Below, in pieces: positions 1 through 9,075 of a stretch of DNA of 64,000 nucleotides. Position 1 is the stretch's first letter. Every line of letters begins with the position of its first letter. Both the position numbers and the translations under genes were made by a program. Where the stretch lies: positions 1,240,001-1,304,000 of the forward strand of contig NC_027861.1 of NCBI RefSeq assembly GCF_000187245.1, read 5' to 3'. The stretch comes from Ogataea parapolymorpha DL-1 (Eukaryota > Ascomycota > Pichiomycetes > Pichiales > Pichiaceae). Under the pieces are notes generated by a model. That model was not told the DNA's origin, made no database searches, and worked only from the letters and a program-made list of their open reading frames with translations.

Positions 1-363
1 AAACACGGGAAAACTTTGCTGATAAGGCATTGGCGGCACAGAGGGCTGGTAAATCACTGGCCTGGTATATGAGTTGGACGGGAGTTTTTCAGAACCCAGA
101 AACGAGCTGTTTGATGAGAAACTGGACTGCGTCGCGTCGTAAACATTCGAAGGCGGGCGGAGGATGGAATGGCGCACTGGAGAAGAAACTGTTTCATTGT
201 ATGAGTCCTGGTAATCGTTCAGATCAAAGGCACTCCTTTGAGCATGGTTCGATGTTTGGTGTATGTCGTCGTCAACCATTTGGACAAATGGGTTATTATG
301 CAAACTCTGTCCCTCAACAGAGTCATCGTCATCTAATCGAAACGGATTGTCATTCTGAACCAT
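1..363 (-). CDS. 5' end of an unassigned gene (runs off the left edge)
   Basis: An ATG at 363 opens a frame that stays open for 121 codons to the window edge, so only the N-terminus is present. The visible protein is disordered and low in hydrophobic residues. It begins MVQNDNPFRLDDDDS and has two NPF tripeptides, an acidic DDDD/DDD pattern and many Ser, Asn, Pro and Gln. Such tails precede the catalytic domains of fungal membrane enzymes such as chitin synthases or flippases, but nothing here decides between them. A 113-codon plus-strand frame over the same bases starts at TTG and looks like chance. Family unassigned; that this is a real coding start is likely. Confidence 0.55.
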   Translation of the reverse strand, partial: MVQNDNPFRLDDDDSVEGQSLHNNPFVQMVDDDIHQTSNHAQRSAFDLNDYQDSYNETVSSPVRHSILRPPSNVYDATQSSFSSNSSFLGSEKLPSNSYTRPVIYQPSVPPMPYQQSFPVF

Positions 364-529
364 ATCTGTAAAAAGTTGCTAGATAGCTTTGTTACAGATT
401 AATATATTCTATATTATGATTTTGTATCAGCTGCGCCATGTCTAAAAATAATCTGAAGCGTGATCGCGTGGCTATGCTAGAAAAAAATCCAGAACCGAGA
501 TCTCGGAGATATTCCAGCCGTCCATGGCT

Positions 530-3073
530 TTAGTCGTACTCAATGGAGGAAACCTTCTGTCTGACAATGTCCGAAACGATCTGCGACTCAGTAGCGTAGT
601 ACCTGACGACGTCGATGTCGTCTCCCTCAAACCCGACCCAGGGACCATCCAGCTGTTCCTTCAACAATGGATATATGTAGCTCTGACATGCCTCCCGCGC
701 CTCATCAATTGTGCTCCTGCGTTTGCGCAGCACGTGTGCAGAAAGAGCTTCTGGATCTGTATGCGAAGGGCTTGGAGACTCTGATGGAGTGCGCATGACC
801 ACCGACTTGCGTCCGGACCGTGGTTTGCGGCCAGCCCCATCGGGCGAGCCAAGAAAAGAGCCTAATTCGTCGGAGTCGTCCGTCTCTGCAGACTCACCCG
901 ACGTTTTTATGGCGTCTAGAGCAATATAGAACAGCAACGGCAAGTAATTGCGGTTGAAGAAGAGTATCACCACAACCGTGGTTGGTAGCAGAGGCACGAC
1001 TAGCGCAGCAAGCACAAACGACTGCTCCAATGCCAGAGTGCCCAGCATTTGCAGCTGGAAAAACAACATCCCCAGACACACTCTGTGGAACACTATGGGC
1101 CACAACTTCCCTGTACTGTGATATGGATGAACCATAGAGTACACAAGCTGATACTTGTAGACGTAATATCCAAGAACGAAGTACACCAGGCCCGAGGTGA
1201 GAATTTTCGTAGAGATCACAGAGTAGATGATGGTAATGATGAAAATGAGCAGATGCTGGGGCAAAATGAGCCCGACCTCAAACATTGCGGGCTTGTAAAA
1301 GAGGTCTCTGTAGCTTCTAGGAGTCTGCCACGAGTGACGCAAAACGTACTCCCAAAAAATATACGCGAGATCTCCTGCCTGAAGCAGCTTGACCGGAAAC
1401 ATAACCAGACCCTGCAGCAAAATCAAATCAATGTAGAACAGTGAGAGACTTTTAATCGATGTTGCCAGCAAAGGCGCAATTTTCGTAGTGTCTGATAACA
1501 AAGCCTTGTAGCTAGACAGAGTACCAAACAGAGTGAACACTAGAAACAAGTTGAAGAAAATGTACATGAAGTTCTTGCGGGTGATTGAAAGATCAACGTC
1601 GCCTTTGGAAACCAGACCTTGCAAATTGGAGAGGAAGGAAATAACGTATGGAAGCGCAATGTTGATCAGCGTAAACAAATAGGTGGGCAAAATACCGGTC
1701 ACAATGGTTCTGAGAATTTCATGCTTGATCAGGTAGTCACCAAATTCGGGCCATATCCTTTTGATAGCGTTAACGTTAAGCAGCGAAGACAAATACCGAA
1801 TAGGTATAATGAGCAAGATGCTAAAAGCGATGATGATTAGCTCAACAATATTCTTTCTAATGAAAACGGATTTCGAGCTGAGATGTAAGTTGTCCCAGTT
1901 GACGTCTAAAGGAGCCGGTGCTAGACAGGTGATGAGTTGGAATGCTTTAGGCGAGAAGACGGCCTGCGCGGCCATCTGAGCGTCGCTGACAGAGTCCATT
2001 GTCACGAATGCTGAAGGAATGGGCTTAAAGTCTCCCTTCTCGCGTAAGACCTTAATGTTTTGATCCATCTGGATGAGCTCCTGGCAATAGTAGTCGAAGA
2101 GATCAACTTTGGGGCCAAACGCAGTAATTCTGCCAGTAGGCCGCTTCTTTTCTCTTTTCTTCGAGTCGTAAGCTTTAGGGAGCGGCACAGAGGCATCCAG
2201 ATCAAGCTCCTGGCTGAGCAGATCCAGTTTCAGTTTCGCAGATGGGGTTTCCACGTCTTTGAAAATGCGAATCTCGAGTCCGTAATAATTTGAGTACAGC
2301 TGCTCCAGCTTGTGCACTATCTCTGCGCGACGGTCAAACAAAATCCGCAATTTCGTGTAATCATACACAAGCGTGACTTTCTCAACGTTACCGACTCCCA
2401 AGGTCTCGATATGCGATTTCAAGGCCTCTTCGTTTTTCAGCGAGTCGGGAATATGGGAGATCACGATTGTTCGGTCCGTAACCGACCGTTGCGAGCCCAG
2501 ACAGCGTTGCCTGGTTTTGATGATGTGCAAAGTCTCTTTGAAGAGGAAAAAGAAGACAGTTGCTGTGAAAATGTACGTGAAGATCGTGCACACCACCAGA
2601 TACCCTGTTGGTTCTGAATCGTCGTGTTTCGCAGCTGTTTTGGCTGATCCCGTCATCACGCCATAGAATAGCTGCAGCCCCGTCATTTCCTTATCAAACT
2701 TGCCGGTCAATAGATACCTCACGGGACTCAGAACCAGCAATCCTGCAACAGTCATGGTAAAAAAAATCCGTATTCCCATGCGAAAGAAACAGAGAAACAC
2801 GTACGCATCAAGCCCGGCAACCTGGATGATTTCGTCTCCTGAGATCGAATGGAGAACTTTGAGCCAACCAAGAAAGCTTTTTGGGAGCCTGCGTATCATC
2901 TTGTTCCGATACGGGCGCACAGAATATAACAGGGGAAACTTGTATCTCACCAGACAGAAAGTGAGGAAGATCACTAGACCCAAGATGGAACAGAAGTACA
3001 ATTGCACCTTGAACAGCGTCTGTGTCTGGCGTCTGGGGTCAAAAAGAGGAGGCTCATCTGAAATTTCCAGCAT
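530..3073 (-). CDS. CSC1: Csc1/TMEM63-type calcium-permeable stress-gated cation channel
   Basis: 847-residue polytopic membrane protein of the OSCA/TMEM63/CSC1 (DUF221) family. Members form osmosensitive or mechanosensitive cation channels or lipid scramblases in the plasma membrane or endomembranes. One N-terminal hydrophobic helix (about 23-41) is followed by two more before residue 180, then a long cytosolic loop (about 190-400) typical of the family. A block of about eight membrane helices spans roughly 405-690, and a Ser/Pro-rich basic tail follows. The length is close to S. cerevisiae Csc1 (YLR241W) and shorter than Rsn1 or Phm7, so I prefer Csc1, though paralog assignment is not certain. 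The first in-frame ATG is used. Confidence 0.85.
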   Translation of the reverse strand: MLEISDEPPLFDPRRQTQTLFKVQLYFCSILGLVIFLTFCLVRYKFPLLYSVRPYRNKMIRRLPKSFLGWLKVLHSISGDEIIQVAGLDAYVFLCFFRMGIRIFFTMTVAGLLVLSPVRYLLTGKFDKEMTGLQLFYGVMTGSAKTAAKHDDSEPTGYLVVCTIFTYIFTATVFFFLFKETLHIIKTRQRCLGSQRSVTDRTIVISHIPDSLKNEEALKSHIETLGVGNVEKVTLVYDYTKLRILFDRRAEIVHKLEQLYSNYYGLEIRIFKDVETPSAKLKLDLLSQELDLDASVPLPKAYDSKKREKKRPTGRITAFGPKVDLFDYYCQELIQMDQNIKVLREKGDFKPIPSAFVTMDSVSDAQMAAQAVFSPKAFQLITCLAPAPLDVNWDNLHLSSKSVFIRKNIVELIIIAFSILLIIPIRYLSSLLNVNAIKRIWPEFGDYLIKHEILRTIVTGILPTYLFTLINIALPYVISFLSNLQGLVSKGDVDLSITRKNFMYIFFNLFLVFTLFGTLSSYKALLSDTTKIAPLLATSIKSLSLFYIDLILLQGLVMFPVKLLQAGDLAYIFWEYVLRHSWQTPRSYRDLFYKPAMFEVGLILPQHLLIFIITIIYSVISTKILTSGLVYFVLGYYVYKYQLVYSMVHPYHSTGKLWPIVFHRVCLGMLFFQLQMLGTLALEQSFVLAALVVPLLPTTVVVILFFNRNYLPLLFYIALDAIKTSGESAETDDSDELGSFLGSPDGAGRKPRSGRKSVVMRTPSESPSPSHTDPEALSAHVLRKRRSTIDEAREACQSYIYPLLKEQLDGPWVGFEGDDIDVVRYYATESQIVSDIVRQKVSSIEYD

Positions 3074-3189
3074 TGGGACAGATTTGTGGCATTAATTAGT
3101 CCTCATACAAATTATTACTAGCGCGACAGATAATAGCGGCCCGTGTGGCGGTGCAAAAATTATAATGCTATCATTTATACAGTATTCTA

Positions 3190-4986
3190 TCATTTGGAGA
3201 GATCGAGGTCCAGGTTCAAGGAAGGCAGACCAGAATGGTACAAGCTTTGTTCCGAGTGTGATTGTTGCAAGGGCTGGGAGTTGAGAGTCAGTCCATTGAT
3301 GCGGGAGGACAGGCCTTGGAAGTCGTCCAGGCTTCCTGAGTACGACGGGGTGCTACCCTGCGAAAGCATCGGCTGGAACAACGGCGTGCTGGAGGCAGAC
3401 TCGGAAAGCGGGACGGATTGCTTGCTTGCGGCCCCCGACAGCGGGTACTGAAACAGGTTGTAGATGCCCGGTGCTGCTCCCGGTGCAGAGGTGTCGGAGC
3501 CAGAGGTGTTGGAACGAAGGTTATGGTGGTACTGCGGAGTGGCTATGGATCGGCGCTGGGCCACGTTGGCGTTGTACGCGTCCTGGTGGTACGAATAGCC
3601 GTTGTAGGTATTTGCTGCCGGTTTAGGCGCCCCACATTTGAGGCAGTAGACGTTTTTGGCAAAATTATGATATGCGCAGCTTTCGTTCGGACATTTCCAG
3701 TCGCCGGCTCTGAAAGGCACGTTGGACGAGCTGTTTGTGTTTGACTGTCTGTGGTAGTACTGGCCTGTGCTGATCGACTCCTGCACAGCCGCCGCAGAGG
3801 CAACAGGGAAAGAACAGCGGAAACATGCTGTTCTTCGCTGGAAGTTGGAAAAACCGCAGGACGGACAGGTCCAGTCGCCTGGTCTGGGTCTGTTTTTCGA
3901 TGACGGGAACGGCGTGAGGATGTCGTGTGCCTTGTCAAGCACAGAAGCGGACGAGGGTTGCACCTCTATGATTCTGTCGTTCAGAAGTCTCCCCGTCATG
4001 GCTAAGGAGTCCAGGGCTTCTTCGTGAGTAGCAAACACGGCAAAACCGGAGCAAGTTGGCTTCGTACCTGACGACTGTGAGTTTATGCTGTTGCTACCGC
4101 TGCTGTTGCTGGTGTTGGACCCTGTTCGGCTGTTATTTTGCGACTCTGACAGTGGCGGGAGCTTGACGGTCCAAAATGCCACCGGTCTGCCACCATATTG
4201 GGTGAACCAGGACTCCAGCTCGCTTTGCGTCGTGTCTGCAGGCAAGTTGCTCATATACAGAATCCTGGATTTTTCCGAAGCAAACTGCGCCAGGTCCAAC
4301 GCCATGTCGTACGGTATTTCGAGGATTTTCGAGCCCTGTGGAGATGTTTTCTGGAGATGGCCAATAACCTTAATTAGCACCTGCACTTCATCGGCCGCGC
4401 GGCGGGGCATAGCGAGCGTCAGAGAGTCACCGTACGACTTGTTCACAGGCTTTATATCTGCAATGTCGAGATCGAGAGCGGAAACTATGTGCGAAACGGT
4501 AAGGGAGCCAGGATGATCTAACTCCTGAGAGTGGCACTGCTGGAACTTGAGGTACTCCTTTTTGAGATCAAAGTACCGAGAGTGCTCCAGATATGACGGC
4601 AGCTGGATGTTCTTTTCTCTGCTTTCCTTTGGGAGCCGCATTCTGAGGTCCCAGCTGTTGAAAACCACAAACGTGAAGTCTTTTTTGGCGGAAACAAGGT
4701 GCTTCTCGATGTCCTGTTCCAACAGCAGGACGCAGTCTTTCAAAGATGGAGCGTTCTTGACGTTTTCCCAGGTTAAGGAAGTTTGCGAGGTACACAGCGG
4801 CGTGACGGGGGTGGTAAGGGGCTTGACGAGCGACGAGTTGGTCTTGATCTCGGCGAGGGAGTGCGAGTCGACCACAGACCAGGCGATCTCGAGGATCTCG
4901 CTGGAGTCTTTGGAGGAGCTAAGGTCGTCGCCCGTGGTGGTGATGTGGAGAACAACAAACGCAGACGGGCTGGTTTGTCCAGACAT
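3190..4986 (-). CDS. NRP1: Nrp1-like RNA-binding protein (exonuclease fold, RRM, two RanBP2 zinc fingers)
   Basis: 598 residues with the layout of S. cerevisiae Nrp1 (YDL167C), an RNA-binding protein found in stress granules. Residues about 8-215 resemble a DEDD-type exonuclease fold (begins VVLHITTTGDD). An RRM follows at about 240-345, with RNP2-like ILYMSNL and RNP1-like GFAVFAT interrupted by a Ser/Asn-rich insert. Two RanBP2-type zinc fingers lie near 365-395 (GDWTCPSCG...CFRC) and 425-455 (GDWKCPNESC...CLKC). The C-terminal 130 residues are Ser/Gln-rich and disordered. The exonuclease acidic residues look degenerate in the first motif, so nuclease activity is doubtful. It is divergent from the APSES gene across a 574-bp spacer. 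Confidence 0.88.
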   Translation of the reverse strand: MSGQTSPSAFVVLHITTTGDDLSSSKDSSEILEIAWSVVDSHSLAEIKTNSSLVKPLTTPVTPLCTSQTSLTWENVKNAPSLKDCVLLLEQDIEKHLVSAKKDFTFVVFNSWDLRMRLPKESREKNIQLPSYLEHSRYFDLKKEYLKFQQCHSQELDHPGSLTVSHIVSALDLDIADIKPVNKSYGDSLTLAMPRRAADEVQVLIKVIGHLQKTSPQGSKILEIPYDMALDLAQFASEKSRILYMSNLPADTTQSELESWFTQYGGRPVAFWTVKLPPLSESQNNSRTGSNTSNSSGSNSINSQSSGTKPTCSGFAVFATHEEALDSLAMTGRLLNDRIIEVQPSSASVLDKAHDILTPFPSSKNRPRPGDWTCPSCGFSNFQRRTACFRCSFPVASAAAVQESISTGQYYHRQSNTNSSSNVPFRAGDWKCPNESCAYHNFAKNVYCLKCGAPKPAANTYNGYSYHQDAYNANVAQRRSIATPQYHHNLRSNTSGSDTSAPGAAPGIYNLFQYPLSGAASKQSVPLSESASSTPLFQPMLSQGSTPSYSGSLDDFQGLSSRINGLTLNSQPLQQSHSEQSLYHSGLPSLNLDLDLSK

Positions 4987-5560
4987 TTTGTGGAGATGGT
5001 CGAGAAGATGGAAATTTTTTTATGGATGAAAAATCATAACATCTGACACCAGAAACATCCGTGCACGCGCAGTCCCCCGGGACGGCTTACCAAGATCGGT
5101 AAGTGCAAAGATCGGCGGGAGTATGTGCCCTGCCCTGATGTCGTCTCGCAAGCGACAATACGAAAACAGGGATCGGAAATTCACAATATTGGCGGCGCCG
5201 TACGCCCCCTGCTGAAGCAGTGAGCAAAGAAGTCCGTTGATTGAAGTCGGCATATGCAACAGGAATAAATTCATTGATTCTCTGTCAGGGGAGGAAGCGG
5301 ATCGCAAATTGTGTGTGCTGAGACATGGGCGGCCTCGCTTAGCGGCCCGCGGGCGAAATTTTTTCGCGCACGCCTGCCACGGACAAGGGACTGCATGCAC
5401 CACGCGGGAAGCAAATCTGGCATGCTACAGGCGCGCAGCAGTGCTGCAAAGTAATGGTGAACTTTTTGAACAGTGTTTATGTATGTAATGAAAGTTTTTT
5501 TGGCAAGGGCTTATACTTGAGGAAACTTCACCAATTGATGCAGTAAACATACGTTCGTTA
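4987..5560. promoter_or_regulatory. 574-bp divergent intergenic region between NRP1 and the APSES gene
   Basis: No convincing gene. Short frames on both strands start at non-ATG codons and resemble nothing. Long upstream regions are usual for StuA/Efg1/Phd1-class regulators, so most of this is probably promoter and 5' leader of the plus-strand gene. The region contains CG-rich blocks (near 5335-5375), an AT-rich tract before 5520, and the sequence CGAAATTTTTTCG near 5353-5365, an odd-length palindrome. No tRNA A or B boxes were seen. Confidence 0.5.
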
Positions 5561-6763
5561 ATGTCCCAACAGTACTCGCAGTACCAGCAAAACTATCAGC
5601 CTTACCAGAGCTATCCGTCGTATCAGCAGGGCGTGATGCCCTCTGGACCAGTGGCACAAAATTACAACTACCAGCCGTACCAGACCGCCGCTGCACCTAG
5701 CGGAGACTCTGCTGCGGCGCAGGCATCGCAGCCCGGAGCAGTCGCTCCGCCAGCAAACGACGCGCAGTCTTACCAGTATTATCCAACAGCGCATTCCCAT
5801 TATTCGCAATATTCCTATCCTCCACAACCTCCTACCCAGTCCCAACAACAACCCCTGCAGCCACAGCAGGTGGGCTACTATTACCCGCAGCCTCACCCTT
5901 CCACCTTCTATCCAAGACACGGACAGTATCCTGGATATGGGCAGTCATACAAGGGTCATATGCAGTATGTTTACAACACTCCCGGCAGCACGGCCACGCC
6001 CGAAACCCCTGTGCAACCTGCGGGAATGAGGCCCAAAATAACAACAACCATGTGGGAGGATGAGAAAACACTGTGCTACCAGGTGGCAGCCAATGGCGTT
6101 GCCGTTGTCAGAAGAGCAGATAACGACATGATTAACGGAACCAAGCTTCTGAACGTTGCCAAGATGACCAGGGGCCGTAGAGATGGTATCCTAAAGGCCG
6201 AGAAGACCAGGCAGGTTGTCAAAATTGGCTCAATGCATCTGAAGGGGGTGTGGATTCCTTTTGAAAGAGCCCTTGCTATGGCTCAGAGAGAAGGGATCGT
6301 TGACCTCCTATATCCTCTGTTTGTCAAAGATATCAAGAAAGTGATACAGCAGGGAACTCCGACGACCCAGATGAGCAAGACGGCCTCAGTCCCGCCCTAT
6401 TCGTACTACGTGCCTCAGCAGTATGGCTCTTCGGAACAAGCAAATGAAGAAAAAAAGGCCAAGGCGGCGGAGTCGGGTTATGAGAAGTCCAAGGCCAAGT
6501 CTGACTACTTTTACGGGTACAAGCCCCAACCTTCCGGTGGATTGCACTATGCAAACTCGTATGCAAACTACAATTCGCAAGCCTACATCCCTCAGGTGGC
6601 CTCCAACCAGCCTCCAGCAGATCCCAATGCTTCTCAAGGATCTTTAGCGTCCACCACCACACCTTCCTCCTCTGTTGGGTACGCCAACTCTGCTCCGGCT
6701 CAAAAATCGTCTGCGTCTGACCATTCAGAGTCCTACATCAAAAAGAGTTCCGAGTCGAACTGA
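5561..6763 (+). CDS. EFG1: Efg1/Phd1/Sok2-type APSES transcription factor
   Basis: 400-residue nuclear DNA-binding regulator. Residues 1-150 are a Tyr/Gln/Pro-rich low-complexity segment as in Efg1 and Phd1. The APSES domain spans about 156-262, from [12 protein letters not shown] through the conserved [12 protein letters not shown] and the turn [10 protein letters not shown]. The C-terminal 130 residues are Tyr/Asn/Ser-rich. These proteins control morphology, filamentation and cAMP/PKA-dependent programmes, binding TGCATGA-like sites. Paralogy (Efg1, Efh1, Phd1, Sok2) cannot be resolved here; the symbol is the family's best-known member. ATG at 5561 is the only sensible start. Confidence 0.88.
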   Translation: MSQQYSQYQQNYQPYQSYPSYQQGVMPSGPVAQNYNYQPYQTAAAPSGDSAAAQASQPGAVAPPANDAQSYQYYPTAHSHYSQYSYPPQPPTQSQQQPLQPQQVGYYYPQPHPSTFYPRHGQYPGYGQSYKGHMQYVYNTPGSTATPETPVQPAGMRPKITTTMWEDEKTLCYQVAANGVAVVRRADNDMINGTKLLNVAKMTRGRRDGILKAEKTRQVVKIGSMHLKGVWIPFERALAMAQREGIVDLLYPLFVKDIKKVIQQGTPTTQMSKTASVPPYSYYVPQQYGSSEQANEEKKAKAAESGYEKSKAKSDYFYGYKPQPSGGLHYANSYANYNSQAYIPQVASNQPPADPNASQGSLASTTTPSSSVGYANSAPAQKSSASDHSESYIKKSSESN

Positions 6764-6870
6764 GTGTTTTTGTGTTGATTTGACTATTATTTTTTTAAGG
6801 CTCCAATTTTATATTTTGTATTAATACTAATACCATTTTTTCAGGTGTGAAATTTTATTTGAAAAAAATT

Positions 6871-7974
6871 ATGTCCCTATTTGAAGTTGACGGATGGGGC
6901 CTAGAGGGCAAGAAGGTTGCTGAGGCTGTTCCCAAGCCCAAACCGGTCAAAGAAAACAATGTCACAAAGAAGGATGGAAAAAAGGTGAAGCAGAAGAAAC
7001 AGAAACAGGGTTCCAAAGTGCATCATGCCAAACAGGAGGACAATGATATTTCGACTGCTGTGAGCGCTGATAATTCCAAATCCAAGCCTACTCAACCGAA
7101 ACCTTCCAAAGCTCCCCAGGTCGCAACTAACTCGTCGCTTACTCCGCTCCAACGCAAAATGATGGCCAAGCTGGCCGGATCGAGGTTCAGATGGATCAAC
7201 GAACAACTCTACACAATCAAGTCTGATGAGGCTCTGAAACTGATACAAGAGCAACCAGAACTATTTGAGGAGTACCACGAGGGTTTCAGATCACAAGTCC
7301 AGTCGTGGCCAGAGAATCCTGTCGATGTCTTCGTTAATCAAATCAAAACTCGGGCTACCACCAGATATGTGAATGCACCGGGAGGTCTTCCTGGACTGGC
7401 CAACAGCAGGGTAGTGATTGCTGATATGGGTTGCGGAGAGGCCCAACTTGCGCAGGACGTGAAGAAGTTCATGCCATCACTAAAAAAGAAGAAGATAAAG
7501 ATAGATGTGCACTCGTTCGACCTTAAGAAAGCCAACAATTTTGTGACGGTGGCTGACATCAAGAATGTTCCGCTCGCAGACGAATCTTGCACAATCGTGA
7601 TATTTTGTTTAGCGCTGATGGGTACGAATTTCCTCGACTTCATTGCGGAAGCATACAGACTACTTGCTCCAAGAGGAGAGCTGTGGATTGCGGAAATCAA
7701 ATCCCGTTTGAGCGACGAGAAGGGCACGGAGTTTATAGAGGCACTCAAGAGTTTTGGTTTCTTCCACAAGTCTACCGACGACTCCAACAAAATGTTTACT
7801 CGGTTTGAATTCTTCAAGCCACCACCAGATATCCTTGCCGAGAGGAGGGCCAAGGAGGAAAAAAAGCGGAAGTTTGTTGAGAAAGAAAACAAATTGGAAG
7901 CTCTTGAGACCAAGAGGCAAAAGCGGCCTGAGGGAGAATGGCTATTAAAGCCTTGTATTTATAAAAGACGCTAA
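6871..7974 (+). CDS. RRP8: Rrp8, 25S rRNA adenine-N1 methyltransferase
   Basis: 367 residues from the ATG at 6871 (MSLFEVDGWGLE); an eight-codon upstream extension has only a GTG start and is excluded. Rrp8 methylates N1 of an adenine (A645 in S. cerevisiae) in 25S rRNA and acts in early pre-rRNA processing in the nucleolus. A Lys-rich N-terminal tail (about 15-85) precedes the Rossmann methyltransferase domain. Visible motifs are SRFRWINEQLYT, motif I VIADMGCGEAQLA near 182 and the motif IV region IVIFCLALMGTNF. The C-terminus is basic (LLKPCIYKRR). Just upstream is TTGAAAAAAATT, similar to the RRPE element of ribosome-biogenesis genes. Confidence 0.93.
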   Translation: MSLFEVDGWGLEGKKVAEAVPKPKPVKENNVTKKDGKKVKQKKQKQGSKVHHAKQEDNDISTAVSADNSKSKPTQPKPSKAPQVATNSSLTPLQRKMMAKLAGSRFRWINEQLYTIKSDEALKLIQEQPELFEEYHEGFRSQVQSWPENPVDVFVNQIKTRATTRYVNAPGGLPGLANSRVVIADMGCGEAQLAQDVKKFMPSLKKKKIKIDVHSFDLKKANNFVTVADIKNVPLADESCTIVIFCLALMGTNFLDFIAEAYRLLAPRGELWIAEIKSRLSDEKGTEFIEALKSFGFFHKSTDDSNKMFTRFEFFKPPPDILAERRAKEEKKRKFVEKENKLEALETKRQKRPEGEWLLKPCIYKRR

Positions 7975-8036
7975 TCGAGGATTCTGAGAGAAAAAATATT
8001 CCATATGTAATATTAATTATTTCCTCCACTAACGTC

Positions 8037-8936
8037 ATGGTTCTAAAAATTGGATTTATCCCAGAGCATTTCTCCACTCCTCTGCAGTTTGCCAAAACCA
8101 AAGGATATTTCGCGCAGAATGACATAGAATGCGAGCTGATTGAGTACCCGTCGGGCTCAGGACACCTAATTCAGTCTCTTAAGAGCCGAGAAATCGACAT
8201 TGCCATTGGACTCACAGAAGCTTTTGTCAGGGGTCTCTGCGAGGGCGATCATGAAAGCTACCAAATTTCCGGCACATATGTGCAGTCGCCTCTCTGCTGG
8301 GCTATTTCCACCGGTGCCCAGCGTTCCGACCTAAGTTCCGAAACCCAACTTCAAGACGCATCAATTGGAGTTAGTCGGATTGGCTCAGGCTCTTACGTGA
8401 TGTCATTTGTTCTGGGTTTGCAGCACCACTTCAAAAGCCCCTTTTTCAAGAAGTTTGTCGTCTTGGACAACTTTAAGAATCTCAGAGACTCGGTCAATAA
8501 AAAGGACAACGTCGAGGCTTCGGACGCATTTATGTGGGAGCATTTCACGAGCAAGAAATACTACGACAACGGTGAGATCAAAAAGATTGGCGAGATCTAC
8601 ACCCCGTGGTCTTCGTGGGTTATTGTCTCAGGCAAAAGTGTAGAGCAAGCGCATTTGTCATCCTTTTTGAAGGCCGTGCAGCAGGGTATCGAGTACTACA
8701 ACAGCCACAAGGATGAGGCTGCAAAGTATATTGCTGACCATTTGGACTACTCGTATGAGGACGCCAAGGAGTGGCAGAAGACTGTTAAGTTTGCTGACGA
8801 CGTCACGAATATCGATTTTGAAAAGGACATCCTTGGCACCAAGTCTGTCCTAAAGACTGCCGGCGTCGTCCAGAAGGACGGTTCTGAAACGGACGAGCAG
8901 ATTTTGCAGAAGCTGCATGCCGGAGTCATCAACTAG
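8037..8936 (+). CDS. Ca3427-like protein with a periplasmic-binding-protein (NMT1/THI5-like) fold
   Basis: 299 residues without signal peptide or membrane helix. The start MVLKIGFIPEHFSTPL and the following AKTKGYF, DIECELIEY and GSGHLIQSL are typical of type-2 periplasmic substrate-binding proteins of the SsuA/NMT1/THI5 group. Its overall look matches Candida albicans Ca3427, a fungal protein of known structure with that fold and unknown ligand. No thiamine-synthesis HIS/CYS active-site signature of Thi5 was recognised, so I do not call it a pyrimidine synthase. Cytosolic ligand binding or enzymatic use of the fold is an inference. It lies tandem between RRP8 and the bHLH gene. Confidence 0.75.
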   Translation: MVLKIGFIPEHFSTPLQFAKTKGYFAQNDIECELIEYPSGSGHLIQSLKSREIDIAIGLTEAFVRGLCEGDHESYQISGTYVQSPLCWAISTGAQRSDLSSETQLQDASIGVSRIGSGSYVMSFVLGLQHHFKSPFFKKFVVLDNFKNLRDSVNKKDNVEASDAFMWEHFTSKKYYDNGEIKKIGEIYTPWSSWVIVSGKSVEQAHLSSFLKAVQQGIEYYNSHKDEAAKYIADHLDYSYEDAKEWQKTVKFADDVTNIDFEKDILGTKSVLKTAGVVQKDGSETDEQILQKLHAGVIN

Positions 8937-9075
8937 GTAACTATAGAGTCTGTCTGTCATTCTTCTGTACGGTAACAAACTAATAATTTCGGGGTAAGCA
9001 TGTGATTTTTCTTTGCCAGAGAAGATCAGGACCCGAAATTCACATCCGTGTCTCTGATCTCTAAAGACGTGCGAA

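Noticed and set aside
6820..6845. TACTAATACC...TTTTTTCAG before RRP8, resembling the end of a leader intron
   Set aside because: No GTAAGT-like 5' site in the 60 bp available after the APSES gene, and the branch-to-AG distance is longer than in the supported introns.
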